Positions 35,993 through 47,469 are shown, numbered from the stretch's first letter. The stretch is 64,000 bases of DNA from Diphasiastrum complanatum (GCA_029204225.1 CM055095.1:27038161-27102160), one strand, 5' to 3'. Numbers and translations are program-made. Notes: generated by a model from the letters alone, not told the origin.

Positions 35993-36714
35993 TACCTAAG
36001 TTTTACAAGCAAATTTAGTCAAAAAGTTTGTAGATTTGATCAGATTTCAAGCTAGGAATTGTCTAGATTATACTTTCTAGCTAGTTTGCAGTTTTCTGGT
36101 GATTTAGAGCTTCAAACCAAATTGAATGGTCCAGATCAGGTACTGTACAGAATTTCAGGTGTTGGCACGTGTCTGCCCATTTTTAGTTTGGTGCTTCTCT
36201 CTCACCTTAGATCCAAATTTCATGCAAATTAGCCCACTAGAAAGCTAGAAATATGTAGAATTTGATGCAATTTGATTCATATAGTTGGATAAGCCAATCA
36301 AAAGTTATAAGCTTTTGAAGAGTTGTAGGTGTGGCAAATCGTGTGTACATGTTATTTATTGCCTGAATGATCACAAAAATCATCCAGAAGCTGAACAATC
36401 TCATCTACATGTGATTTAGACAAAATCTATAGGTTCTAGGCAAATCGTTTCATACAAATAGATTGTATTTGAGTCAATTTGACATTTTTGGAGTATTTCA
36501 CACGTGTGAGATTCAGAGAATCATGATTTTTGCCATACTTCATCTTTTTTGATGATTCAAACATTGTTTTAGAGAGATTGTCAAGCTAGTGAGATCTATC
36601 TCACAGTTTTTTGCTTAGTCTTACATAGGATCTGGTTTTGGACCCTTGATTGGTTCCTATAGTGAGAAGATAAGCAATTATTTCATCCATCTTTTTTTAT
36701 TTCCATCATTCTTT

Positions 36715-38418
36715 ATGACTTCAATGGGTGTCTTTCTATTAGAAGCAAGTGAAAGATTGTCAACCTCCAATTTCTCAATTTGGAAGGTTAGGATGGAATC
36801 TGTCTTAGTACTACAAGATGTGATGGATATTGTACTTGGCATTGAAGAATAACCACAAATTCCTCAAGAAATTCCAAAGTACAAAAAGAGAGCTAGGATG
36901 GCTCTACATTATATTAAAATGAATGTCTCAAATGACATCTTAAGAGAAATTGGTGCTTGTACTAATGCCAAAGATGCTTGGGATACTCTCAAGTCCATCT
37001 ATGAGGCAAAGAATACTTCTAGACTTCTAACACTAAGAAACCAAATTTTTCAAAGTGTACAGAGAAGTTATGAATGTGCTTAAGCTTATGTAATGAGAGT
37101 TAAGGACCTCCATAGAGAATGGTCATGCATAGGAGACTCCATCAACCAAAATGAACTTGTTCAAGTCATACTTAATGGGTAAAGGAGGAATATGACAACC
37201 TTGTTCAGAGTTATGCCATTAAGGAGGAGCTACCAAGTTTGGAAGCACTCCAAAGTGTGCTCATTTATGAAGAATCAAGACAAGAGTATAAACTCTTGAA
37301 AATGGAGGGACTGTCTCTCAACATTGATGGTAAAGCTCTCTTTACCAAAGACAAGCACAACACAAGAAGTAAGAATCAACACCAATCCTCTTCAAGCAAG
37401 AACAATCTTATTTCCAAGGAGAAAGGAGAAGAGGATGAGTCCTCTCAAGCTTCCACATCCAAGAAGAAGAAGAAAAACATCAAGTGTTTCTTTTGTGGCA
37501 AGAAGGGGCATTATGCCACCAATTGCTTCAAGAAGAAGAGTCAATTCAAGCAAGCCAACATTTCTAATGAAGAGAAGCAAGATGCTCATGCAAGTGATGG
37601 AGAGGGGTCTCTTATGGTCTTGAGTTTTTGTTCATCAACTTTCAAGAAGGATGGTTTGTGGTATATCGACAGTGAAGCTTCCTCACATATGTGTAGCTCC
37701 AAGTATTCTTTTTCATCCATGTCACCCTAGGAAGGAGCCAAGAAGTCCATCTACACAACAAATGACCGTGAGTGTGCTATTGAAGGCATAGGGAACATTC
37801 CCTTAAAGCTTTCTTCATCAAAAGTTCTTTCTCTGTCTTAAGTACTCTTTGTTCCTCAGTTAACAAAAAATCTTATTAGTGGTGGGCAATTGTTTGATAG
37901 TGGACTAGATGTGAATTTCAATGTTGATACATGTACAATCAAAAAGCATGATGAGATCCTTGCATTTGGGTCTAGATATGGTGGAATTTACAAGCTTGAT
38001 CCCAAAGAGTATGCTAAATCTTGTGATAGTGCTTTTGCTTCTCATATGTCTTTGGAGGAACTATGGCATAGAAGGTTGGGGCATCCTAACTATAATTCTA
38101 TGGTGTCAATGGTCAAGAAAGCCAAAGCTATTGGCTTGCCTAATCTTATCTCCAAGAATTTCAAGCCATGTGAGGCTTGTGCCATATCTAAGTCTCATAA
38201 GAAGCCTTTTTCAAAGTCATCTATCAAGACTACACATCCATTGGAGCTCATACACTCGGATGTGCACTTCTCATCTTCAAAGAGCAAGAATGGTGCTACT
38301 TGCTTTGTAACTTTCATTGATGATTTCACTAGATTTACTTGGGTATATCTTCTAGCTTCAAAGTCTATGGTGTTTGACTATTTCCTAAAGTTCAAAGCTT
38401 TAGTTGAAAAGCAATTTT
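36715..38418 (+). pseudogene. Copia D Gag, protease and integrase N-terminal half (broken)
   Basis: Gag starts at 36715 (MTSMGVFLLEASERLSTS), with stops at 36850 and 37081 and a shift near 37180. A zinc knuckle CFFCGKKGHYATNC follows near 37485. The protease reads DSEASSHM instead of DSGASSHM, a damaged active-site triad. Stops follow at 37728 and 37840. From 37890 the GAG-pre-integrase and integrase read openly (LWHRRLGHPN, CEACAIS, HSDVHF, IDDFTRF) until LVEKQF, where the inverted LTR begins. Confidence 0.85.
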
Positions 38419-38933
38419 TATACAGATCATACAAGAAATATTATTGTATTACAAGCAAGATCTGTCAACAAAACATAAGACTAAGCATCATAAATGCCTC
38501 AACTCGGCTAGAGAGAGAGAAAATAGGAAGTACAAAACTCGTGTAGAGAGAGAGGGCACAAAGAGCTTGTCTCCAAATTTGCATTACACACAAATTTCAT
38601 CATTTTCTCAATGAGTGCATCTCATATATATAGATCCATGGACTCTTCTCCTACTTTGAGTTGAATTGGAGTTGTGAATCCAACTCTCAAGCTATCTAGA
38701 CTTATTCAAGCCATCTCACTATGTCTAATTGTGCCACCTAGTCTTTTCATGCATTAAATCTGTTATGTATAGTATAAATGGCAATTCCTATGGTAGCTCA
38801 AGTTTCTACTTCTACCTACCTTGAATATTTTATTTTAAGATGGGTCTTTACTAAGCCAAAAGAGCTCAATTCATCTTTGGCATTTTTAGGACCCCTACTC
38901 ACAACATTAGATAGATTTTTCAATATTTTGACA
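38419..38933 (-). repeat. Inverted, truncated LTR of copia D
   Basis: On the minus strand it starts TGTCAAAATATTG at 38933 and follows the 35367 LTR for about 515 bp, but lacks the last 100 or so bases. Its orientation is opposite to the 5' LTR. Confidence 0.9.
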
Positions 38934-38940
38934 CTCCTCC
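38934..38940 (-). promoter_or_regulatory. Polypurine tract of inverted copia D half
   Basis: The minus strand reads GGAGGAG just before the inverted LTR, so this edge is a genuine 3' LTR start. Confidence 0.8.
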
Positions 38941-38951
38941 TAAAAATATAT

Positions 38952-40497
38952 CTAATGTGGATCAAGAATTGATCTTGAGATAAGACCAAGATTAGACCTA
39001 TGCTTTGAGAAGGCACTTTTGCAAAGTGGCTTTGTGAGAAGATCAGCAATACATGGAGATGTGTCGACATGTTCTAAGTTGATTTCACCTCCAATGAGCT
39101 TTTCCCTTACAAAATGGTGTGCCACTTCTGTATGCTTGCTTCTTGCATGAAAATAGGATTGTTTGCAAGAGCTTGTGCCGATATGTTGGTTTCTTGAACT
39201 AGCATCAAACAACTTCCACTAAGAATAATGTCATCTACATAGATTAGAAGAATGACAATATTACTACTATCAAACTTTAAGTACATAGAAGGATCATAGT
39301 CACTAAGCACAAAGTCTAATGAAAGTAGAAAGTTATTAAGTCTTGAGTACCATGATCTAGGTGCTTGCTTCAAGCCATAAAGACTTCTAAATAGCAAACA
39401 CACCTTAGACTTATCCTTGATAAATCCTTGAGGCTGTTCCATGCATATCTCCTCCTCAAGATAGCCATTCAAAAAAGCGTTGGAGACATCAAATTGAAAC
39501 AGTTTCCACTTAAAAAATAAGGCAAGAGAGATTATGATTCTTATTGTCACCATCTTTGCTACAGGAGCAAAGGTTTCTTCATAGTCAAGACCATATATTT
39601 GTGCAAAGCTTTTAGCACATAATCTTGCTTTGTACTTATTGATGGAGCCATGATGATTGTACTTGATCTTGAACACCCACTTGCATCCAATGATATGCAT
39701 GTTAGGTGGTGGATCCACTAGCTCCCACGTGTGGTTGGTGATCAAGGCATCATATTCAATCTTCATGGCCTCATACCATTCCTTGGTATTGAGGGCTTCT
39801 TTGACATCTTTGGGCTCCTCACGAGAAACAAAATAAGCATAAGTGGAATCAAGATCCACTTGTTTTCCTTTGTCATCATAAGTGAGCCTCTTGGGCTCAG
39901 ATCTCTCCCTCATGGATCTTCTAAGAGTGAAAATCCGAGGACTTCCATCTTCAAATCTCGACTCCTCCATATGCTGATTGTCTTCAATAACAAAAGGTGA
40001 TAGATTTTGAGGTTGCTTGATCTCGGCCCCTCCAAGATTGGACTTTTCTTCTTCATGAAAAACTACATCTTTACTATCAATTACTTTAGAAGTAGAGAGC
40101 ATGTAAATTCGATAGGCTTTCTTGTTGGATGAATATCCAACCATTACTCCTTTGCTTGCACAAGGATCTTCCTTCTTTCTTGTTTCCAAGGGAATATGGA
40201 CAAAGCAAATGCATCCAAATACTCTAAGATGTTCAACCTTAGGTTTCTTCAAATAGAGTGCTTCATATGGTGACTTTCCTCCAAGTGCAACATGAGGGAG
40301 TCGATTGCAAAGATAGTTTGAACAATTGATGGCCTCACCCCAAAAGTCTTTTGGCAAGGATGCCTCAATTCTAATGGTTTTGGCACATTCACATAGTGTT
40401 CTATTCTTTCTTTCAGCCACCCCATTTTGAGATGGTGTATATGCACAAGAAAACTCCCTTTAATGCCTTCAAGCTCACAATAATCATGAAATTTATT
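38952..40497 (-). pseudogene. Copia D integrase end, reverse transcriptase and RNase H end, minus strand
   Basis: In coding order it has integrase C-terminal sequence (AERKNRTLCECAK, FWGEAINCSNYLCNRL), the linker, then reverse transcriptase (DYEETFAPVAKM, QFDVSNAFLNG, YVDDIILSG). A deletion then jumps from SGSCLMLV to ISAQALANNPIF, removing the end of RT and the RNase H core. The tail HARSKHTEVAHHFVREKL and ADLLTKPL lies one frame away. The 437-codon stretch up to the deletion is open. Confidence 0.85.
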
Positions 40498-40583
40498 CAG
40501 CTTTCCTATTGTCAACCAATGCTAGTCTGATCTTTATGGTATTGTTGGGCGAAGATTGCTGAATTCACACATGTGGGACGCTG
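40498..40583. repeat. Back-to-back LTR-end fragments inside copia D
   Basis: 40498-40552 repeats, in plus orientation, the LTR piece beginning CAGCTTTCCTATTGTC. 40558-40583 holds the last 26 bases of the LTR in minus orientation, ending at its true CA terminus. Together they replace the middle of integrase. Confidence 0.8.
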
Positions 40584-41036
40584 AGATTGCCCAACACTAA
40601 TAAGATTTTTTGTCAACTTAGGAACAAAAAGTACTTTAGACAGAGAAAGAACTTTTGATGATGAAAGCTTTAAGGGATTGGTCCCTATGCCTTCAATAAC
40701 ACACTCATGATCATTTGTTGTGTAGATGGACTTCTTGGCTCCTTCATAAGGTGACATGGATGAAAAAGAATGCCTGGAGCTACACATATGTAAGGAAGCT
40801 CCACTATCGATATACCATGAACCATCCTCTTGAAAGGTGATGAAGAAAAACTTGAGACCATAAAAGATCCCTCTCCATTACTTGCATGAGCATCTTCCTT
40901 CTCTTCATTAGAAATGTTGGCTTGCTTGAATTGACTCTTCTTCTTGAAGCAATTGGTGGCATAATGCTCCTTCTTGCCACAAAAGAAACACTTGATGTTT
41001 TTTTTCTTCTTCTTGGATGTGGAAGCTTGAGACTCA
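40584..41036 (-). pseudogene. Copia D zinc knuckle and protease, minus strand
   Basis: In coding order: KKKNIKCFFCGKK knuckle with one change (EHYATNC), then a shifted protease (SGASSHMC-type region, ICVAPGI in one frame), then KSIYTTNDHECVIEGIG and LTKNLISVGQ up to the LTR-end patch. It duplicates part of the plus-strand copy at 37470-37880. Confidence 0.75.
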
Positions 41037-41062
41037 TTTCTGAAGAATCAAGACAAGAGTAT

Positions 41063-43361
41063 ATTGTTCTGTAAATATGCCAATCAAGCAATATTTTTGA
41101 TGGATGTGGATGCGACAATTTTGGTCCAAAATTTTGGTTATATATTGGACGCATTAGCTAGAAATCCAGTTTGCTTCGGTGTGATTACATACAAGGCTTT
41201 TTTTGGGGTGGATCAAACACCAAAAGTTTTATGGAATTGGAGCACATGTCTCTCAATTGTGCGCTCATTTTGAAATTATGACTGAGCAAGAGAAAACCAT
41301 GCTGACGGGAAGGATGTTGGCTCTAAAGCCAATTGATCTTTCCGGCCTCTTGACCGTGCCTATTTCGGTTACATCAGATGCGACACCAGTAGTCGAAATA
41401 ACAGCTGCTATGGAGATAGATATTTCACCTTCACAACAAGCTGCAGTTGATACTAATGCTATGGATATAGATGCTGCTGTTGTTGCTGATTCTTCAAAGC
41501 CAGAATCTGCTTCCACATCTCAGAAGCAGCAGAGTGCATCTACCTTGGACGATGATGCAACTCAATCTGATACGTCAGAAAAGGCTGGAGTAGCTGCTGA
41601 AGGTGACACTGGGGCACCTGCTGAAGATGAAGATGAACCAGACAACCAGCCCCAGTGGTTTCGCACCATGACCAAAAGAGCCAAGAATTTAGTGGCTGAG
41701 GTCTATGAGTTGGACAAGTACCACCAGAAAATCACCATGGAATTTGTCAACTCAGAAAGGAGATGCCAAGACTCTCTAAAGGAGTCCTACAAGAAGATCG
41801 ATTCGCTCGAATCAAACAACATGAAGCTGATTGAATGAAATCGTTCTCTCGAAACACAGCTTCAGACGGTAATAAAAGAAGCTGATTCTTTGAAGCAGAC
41901 AAATAAGACGATTGAGGCCAAGTTTGACAATTTTCAGACTCAAAATAATTCTTTGAAACAGCAACTTTTGGCTCCAAATCAACACAACATCGCTCTCCAA
42001 AAATATTTACAGGAGGAGCGAATGACGTGAATAAAGGCAAAAGCTGCTCTTTCTTTGAGCACCAATGTAGGGTCAATCACAGTCGACCTCACAAAGCTGA
42101 ACCAGCTCCAAGGCCAGATGCTCAAAAATTTTTGAGTCAAGTTCTTGCAACCGCTCCAGGATGCGAAGACTTGTCGAGGAAGAGTTGGCTGAGCTGAAGG
42201 AGCTCTCGAGTGAAGCCACCCCATCTTGCAGCAGGCCCGATTCACACGAAGAATACCTTCAGACCCTGCTCCACATTGATGACCTCATACAACAACTTCG
42301 AGCTGTGCCTGCCTACTCCGGAGCCTCAGACCATCCTGAGTATTTGGAGGTAGTCGCGAAGGTTGACAAGCTCGCACAGGAGCTGTCAGATATCAGGAAA
42401 CAATTGGAAGATCATAAGCTGGCTACTGAGTTGCAAACTCGGGATTTGACAACTGCATCTACACAGCCAAAGCGAACATGTCGTAATCGGTCGAAGGTAT
42501 GTGCTAACAGATTCCGTGCATTTGCTGAACGCTTTTGAAAATGGTGTCCACATGCATTTAATATTGAATCGCAATGGCGTGTGGATTACATGATGCTACT
42601 AGGCGCAGTAGGCATCGCTTTCGACGAGTGGAAGCAACTTTGGGACAAGGACGATTTTCTCTGGTTATGGGCCCAGCTCTCTATCGAGCAGAAAGGATGT
42701 CTCTACTGGGGCATAATCCAGGGGAAATTTCAGGTCGTACCTTTTGGATCAGCAGAGTTATACATAGGCTCTTCGGCTATGTATGCTCTTGAATATATTT
42801 GAATCAAAGAATTCTAGCTTTTGAGGAACAAAGACAATAAGCGACATTTTTGGAAGCGAAAGTCGCAGTTTCAACTGTACAAACCTCAAGCTGTTGTGGA
42901 TTTAGGCGCATTCAATGATGCAGGGTTGCTGATAAATGTAAATATGGCCTATCCTAAACTCTTCAGTCTTTATGTGGATTGGGAGTGGAATCTTGCAGAT
43001 TATTTTGCGGAGATTTGACATAATCTGCAAGACAACAAGAAGTCATTCCATTACAAGCAGTTCTGTACATATTCTTTTTGGCAGTTTGGAACTTTCGCGG
43101 CAAAGACATTATTTTTCGTTCAAAATCTTTATGTTAAAAGCTCTTTTATTAGATTTTCAGCTCATTACTGTAAAAAAATCACCCTCCATAGTGATTCAGA
43201 TGAATATACAAAGTTAACCCAGGAGTTGTTCGATGGAACATTGCTCCCGGTTAAGCTAGAAGAATTCGGCAACTTACCAGTTGGTCAATACACGAAATCA
43301 AAAGAAGACTTGCTATGGATTGAGGCTCAACAAAACTTGGAGTTTGCTCAAAAATTATAGG
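41063..43361 (+). pseudogene. Unrecognised long ORF 3' of gypsy H integrase (broken)
   Basis: I do not recognise this protein. Allowing for about six stops or frame changes, it reads as some 750 residues. The N-terminal part has ARNPVCFGVITYKAFFGVD and TEQEKTMLTGRML. Next come an acidic Ser/Thr/Ala-rich linker with two AMDID/AMEID repeats (41400-41640) and QPQWFRTMTKRAKNL. A long coiled coil follows, with heptads such as SLETQLQTVIKEADSLKQTN (41700-42020). The conserved segment EEYLQTLLHIDDLIQQL (about 42250-42420) recurs at 62704. A C-terminal tryptophan-rich domain (DEWKQLWDKDDFLWLWAQL, GSAELYIGSSAMYALEY) ends near 43018, with weaker reading to 43361. The longest intact piece is 211 codons (41203-41838). 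Position suggests an env-like or accessory retrotransposon ORF; no signal peptide or membrane span is visible. Confidence 0.6.
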
Positions 43362-43551
43362 AATAATTGAATCGTTCATGAATATTCATTCGTGCCTTTG
43401 TCATGGTGATGTTTCTATATGTGATGTTGAATCCAGATCTTTGAAGTTTAAAGATGTTTTGAAGTTTGATTCCAGTTTTTATCAACAATTCAAAGATCAA
43501 TTCAAAACAACCTATTTAATTAAAGAAATAGCAAGACACATATTCTCTAAG

Positions 43552-43620
43552 ACGAAGAAATATCTAAAGGAAGAATTAGACGAAGAAATATCTTAAGGAA
43601 GAATCATACGAAGAAATATC
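43552..43620 (+). repeat. 28-bp tandem repeat, 2.5 units
   Basis: ACGAAGAAATATC recurs at 43552, 43580 and 43608, exactly 28 bases apart, between the unknown ORF and the LTR-like segment. Confidence 0.9.
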
Positions 43621-43711
43621 TTTTTGACTTAACGAACATCTGAAGAACGAGAATGTTTTGCGAATAATTCTCAAAATGAAGATGATATGTTCACGAGGAC
43701 GTTTCACATTT

Positions 43712-43724
43712 GAGGAAGGGGATA
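43712..43724 (+). promoter_or_regulatory. Candidate polypurine tract of gypsy H
   Basis: GAGGAAGGGGA followed by TA sits just before a TGTGATG start, as expected for a gypsy 3' LTR boundary. Confidence 0.6.
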
Positions 43725-44792
43725 TGTGATGCCACGAAATTGTTAAATATTGAATATCAACATAAATATGGCATGATATACTCAAAAATGAAGATATGAG
43801 CTAGATAACTATAAATCATGAAGAGGCCTAAGTCATTTTTCGGGAATATATCTCCTAAGTACTTACTTTGTAATTAAGGGCAAGACCTTTAAAAGGAAAG
43901 ACATTGCCTTGGATAACCTTTACTAGGTCGTCCACATGAAACGACTAGATATGAAAAGACATGTTAAAACTAGAGTAATCTTAACTCTTAGTTAAATATA
44001 CCTCTTATGGTATAATTGAATGTATACTTAGTCTAATTGTTAACTAGACCCTTTCGCGGGAGCGACGCACCTGTTGTTTTAGAGGTGTGTTTGTTCACCC
44101 CATAGAATATATATTGATTTCACAATTCAGTCTCAAGCATCGAGAGAGAAGAGTTTATGCATATGTAAGAGGCTGAAGAAGTGAATAGAGTGTTGAGAGT
44201 TATTCTCCCTTATCTCTGTTCTCCGCACTATTGAGTGTGAGTGATCTTGAGTCTACTAGCAATCTCTAACGCATTACATGAATTACTCTCTGATCAGACA
44301 GACTCTGTAGCGCATTACAGTCGTTTGCTATGTATCCGTAAAACATACTCTAAAGAACTATCTTAAAACTATCTTATTAGTTTGTCGCGAATACTTTCTT
44401 TTCGGCACTCGAATAACGACTATCTTTGGTGCAGTCTAGAACGTTCATTGAGTAAAGTTGTATGTATACATATAAGATGACAGTCCATGTCTGAAGAATT
44501 GAGTATTTGATCTGTGTTCCTGATTGTAGTTGACATAAGTTTCTAACGTGCTCTAAAACTATTTGTGTCCTTTAACCATCAAATTGGACTTAAGTTGTTG
44601 AGGACTTCTGTCAAAAAATGAACAGTTAATGGTCTGTATAGTCGCGAATACATCAAAAACTTCTCGATTCTCTGTTGACACCTTAATCATCCAGAGTGTA
44701 GCACTGTTGTACTACTCTAATAGCATCTCATCTGTAGAACGAGTTTCATTCGATTTGATAGAGGCCAGATTGTTGTTTTGAAATTATTAACA
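43725..44792 (+). repeat. Probable 3' LTR of gypsy H
   Basis: It starts TGTGATGCCACG after the purine tract and ends ATTATTAACA at the border with gypsy I: about 1068 bp with TG...CA ends. A TATATATTG motif lies near 44107. There is no second copy to align. Confidence 0.55.
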
Positions 44793-46028
44793 TTACATTC
44801 CCCAAACACAAGTAATACTGGTTACTTTTTAATGTCTGTCAACAACCAGAATAATACTCAAAATTACTTATCATAAATTGCACCAAAAACATAATTTTCT
44901 AATGTTGTCCTCTATGGGAATGATACTATTTACTACAAAATGTATATTAACCTTGTTGGTATAATACGACACCTTGTCTAAACTCCACTTAGTGTGTTCT
45001 AAGCCTCACAAGGATATTAGTTACTTTCAAGTCACGTGCAGTATGATGTGGCATAACTAACAGCTTGTTTCACTGGAGTACCATGTATCCAAGACTAGGA
45101 GTATATTGTATCCTATATGTACTGGTCATGGACATAACATCCTTCTCTCCTTAAACTGTTTCTATCCTTAGAAACTAAAACTCAAAAAATTCTTCTTTAT
45201 GCTATCAACTCTCTCCCACGAATCATCATCCTCAGTATGACCCTTCCACCGAATTAAGCACTCAGAGATAGAATGATTTCTCAATTTTTTATTTCTGGTT
45301 CTGAGCACTTTCTCAGGTTCCAAAGGTATACTAAGCGACAATTCTTCCAAATGGGATAAATCCTTATCCAATCCAACTCTATCACCATCATGTAAACTTA
45401 GTTTCAAACAACTTACATGAAATATTGAGTGTGCAGTTGATTTTCCTTGAAGATCGAATTCATACGTCAAAAAACCAATTCTACGTACACTCTTGAAAGA
45501 TCCACAATAACGGGTAGACAACTTATAATGCTTCCATGTACGTAACATCTTAGAATCTTTTGGAATTCTAAGATATACCCAATCATCAACTTTAAAATCT
45601 CTTGGAGATCTCTTAAGATCGGTATAGTGCTTAGCTCTATCCTGAGCACTTCGGATACTATCCTTAGCCACTTGCAATATTTCTTGCATATCATGCAAAA
45701 AATCAGCAACCTTTTGGATCTTAACAAACTTTGTCTCAACATTTATTGGAGATCTAGGTTGAAAATCATACATAAGCATAAAAGGATTGTAACCTGTGGC
45801 AGAATGTTTTCTACTATTATATACAAACTCAACCAGTGGAAGATAATCTTCCCAATGAGATTGTTTGTGAGAAACATACGTCCTCAAAATATCTTCCATA
45901 GTTTGATTAGTCCTTTCTGTCTGGCCATCTGATTCAGGATGATCAAAAGAAATTAAACTCAAAGAAGTTTCTAGTTTATGGAATACTGCTGACCAAAAGT
46001 GACCTGTGAACTTAGGATCTCTATCACT
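44793..46028 (-). mobile_element. Gypsy I fragment, chromodomain Ty3/gypsy
   Basis: On the minus strand: integrase core end, integrase C-terminus, chromodomain, polypurine tract and the first 347 bases of a 3' LTR that starts TGTTATGTCC at 45139. It is cut at 46028 inside integrase and at 44793 inside the LTR. The LTR start resembles that of gypsy J. Confidence 0.8.
45168..46026 (-). pseudogene. Gypsy I integrase end with chromodomain
   Basis: The minus strand reads DPKFTGHFWSAVFHKLETS, DHPESDGQTERTNQTMEDIL (integrase core end with its catalytic glutamate), then the integrase C-terminal beta domain (DFKVDDWVYLRIPKDSKML). The chromodomain (EPEKVLRTRNKKLRN, CLIRWKGHTEDDDSWERV) follows and a stop lies at 45168. 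All 264 codons of the listed open part are uninterrupted, but the upstream polyprotein is lost. Confidence 0.85.
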
Positions 46029-46595
46029 TTACTTTTCTTAACTGCCTGTCTGCCATTTCGACAAATTTTTTGCTGTGCTTTCTTGTTCACACCATCAAAA
46101 TACTATCAGGCATACAAATAGTCTTTCTCTTTTTACAGTGCACGATTCATTTTTAGCCTCCACGAATTCTACCTGAGAGACAAACTTTCTAGAATTAGAA
46201 AAAGTTATGTTTTATCCAATATCCACTACCAGAATTCGCAAACAATTTGTTGAAGCTTACAATATTTCCCATGATTTCTCTGTTATCTCCGCGAATTCTG
46301 ATCAGACACATTTTTGCTCTATCAGACATTTTTTCTATTTTGGCATAAAAAAATCACTTACAGAAATTCGTCGACCCTCAGAATGCTACCTCAAAATTCA
46401 TGACAATCATTACCAAATTGTGGACACTGAGGAAGATTTTTGGGTAGATTTGTGAATTCTTGACAAAAAAAATCTATATATAGACCTCCACCCTTCTCTC
46501 CATGAATCCATTCTAAAGTTCTGCTCTCAAGTTCATGCAAAAATTTTCCAAAATTTTCAAACCTTTCAGAACACTCTAGAATCACTATTATCATG
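46029..46595 (+). promoter_or_regulatory. Promoter-like leader of gene M
   Basis: A palindromic TATA box CTATATATAG lies at 46474-46483, about 110 bases before an ATG at 46593 that continues, after removal of copia C, into the coding sequence at 52912. The interval between is C/T-rich and stop-rich like a 5' UTR. Upstream, 46207-46455 has an 82-codon ORF of unknown nature. Promoter status is inferred from motif and spacing only. Confidence 0.45.
46591..46595 (+). repeat. Target-site duplication of copia C, left copy
   Basis: TCATG here is repeated at 52910-52914 right after the 3' LTR. Confidence 0.95.
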
Positions 46596-47457
46596 TGTTG
46601 AAAATTGTCACTTCTCACTTGACATTGGTTCATGTAAATATTGATCAAACATTAGAATATGTTGATGATATGATTTCACACGTGTGGAGCATGTTCCCAT
46701 GTGTGAAAGGATGTACTTTTCATGTTTGTATATATCCAAATTGATTTTGTATCATTCTAGTTAGTGTGAACATGAAATGACTAGTTTTTAGTCAAGTTGA
46801 CTAGTCACCTACAAATTAGCTTTTCCTTGCATGTGCATGAGTAAATGCTCCCACATGGCAAGTGGATGTTCACATGTGTGTATAGAGTACTAGAAGATAA
46901 GAGTTGACCATTTTCCTTAGATCCTATTTTGTACGGAATATTCCTATATTCTAGGAGACTAGCTTTTTGGATTTTAGTCATATTCTAGAAGGTCAACTAT
47001 TGGATAAGGATCAAGGATGGATCAAATGGATAGATATGAGTGATGTGGCACTCTTCACACGTGTGAAGGCCTGCTGGACTGTACCAGACTCATGGATGTA
47101 CTTGATCCATAAAAGGATCATCATTTTGCTAAGAAAATTGATGAGACTTTTGCACTCTACACTTTTGTGAGATTTCTAGTCATTTGTCTTGTGATTTTTA
47201 TGCATGATTGCTATCTAGTATCATTGTACTTGTTGTTTCAGGTGCAGGCCGTACAGTGGACAGTACTCCACACGTGTGAAGCCGCTCTCACTAAAAAATG
47301 ATGTGTTGATCCATTGCTCTTGCTTAAATCCAAGTGTAGTGAATCTAGATCAAGATCTAATGTGTAGAACTTGATAGATTCATTGATTAAGCAACCAATA
47401 ACTCTCTATGATTGTAAAGTACAATCATTATTGTCCTAAAAACTGTAAAATTTATCA
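46596..47457 (+). repeat. 5' LTR of copia C
   Basis: Starts TGTTGAAAATTG and ends AAATTTATCA. It contains CACACGTGTG at 46677, 47056 and 47269. Confidence 0.95.
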
Positions 47458-47469
47458 TGGTATCAGAGC
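47458..47469 (+). promoter_or_regulatory. Primer-binding site of copia C
   Basis: TGGTATCAGAGC directly after the LTR; initiator tRNA-Met type. Confidence 0.95.

Larger units (their letters stand above)
35367..41062 (+). mobile_element. Copia D, scrambled element with inverted LTRs
   Basis: The plus-strand half has a 5' LTR, primer-binding site, Gag, protease and half of integrase (35367-38418). From 38419 the same family runs on the minus strand: truncated LTR (38933 down to 38419), polypurine tract, RNase H end, RT and integrase (to 40497), a patch of mixed-orientation LTR ends (40498-40583), then protease and zinc knuckle (40584-41036). A 26-bp plus-strand gag piece (EESRQEY) closes it. 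No LTR bounds the right side. Confidence 0.8.
33286..44792 (+). mobile_element. Gypsy H, Athila/Tat-like Ty3/gypsy element with an extra 3' ORF
   Basis: Two blocks, 33286-35366 and 41063-44792, are separated by copia D. The first holds RT end, RNase H and integrase. The second holds a long unrecognised ORF, a purine tract and an LTR-like segment. Joining the two as one element is an inference: both are plus strand and adjacent once copia D is removed, and plant Athila/Tat gypsies often carry an ORF 3' of integrase. The 5' half is lost. The integrase tail (FPGKLHMRWLGPYKVIEV) is of the Athila type, without a chromodomain. Confidence 0.6.

Noticed and set aside
40886..41074. Plus-strand ORF across the copia D zinc knuckle
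   Set aside because: Mirror frame of the minus-strand Gag; only the last 26 bases are a genuine plus-strand gag piece.
41063..43361. Calling the gypsy H extra ORF an envelope protein
   Set aside because: No signal peptide, membrane span, cleavage site or fusion-like segment is visible; position alone is not enough.
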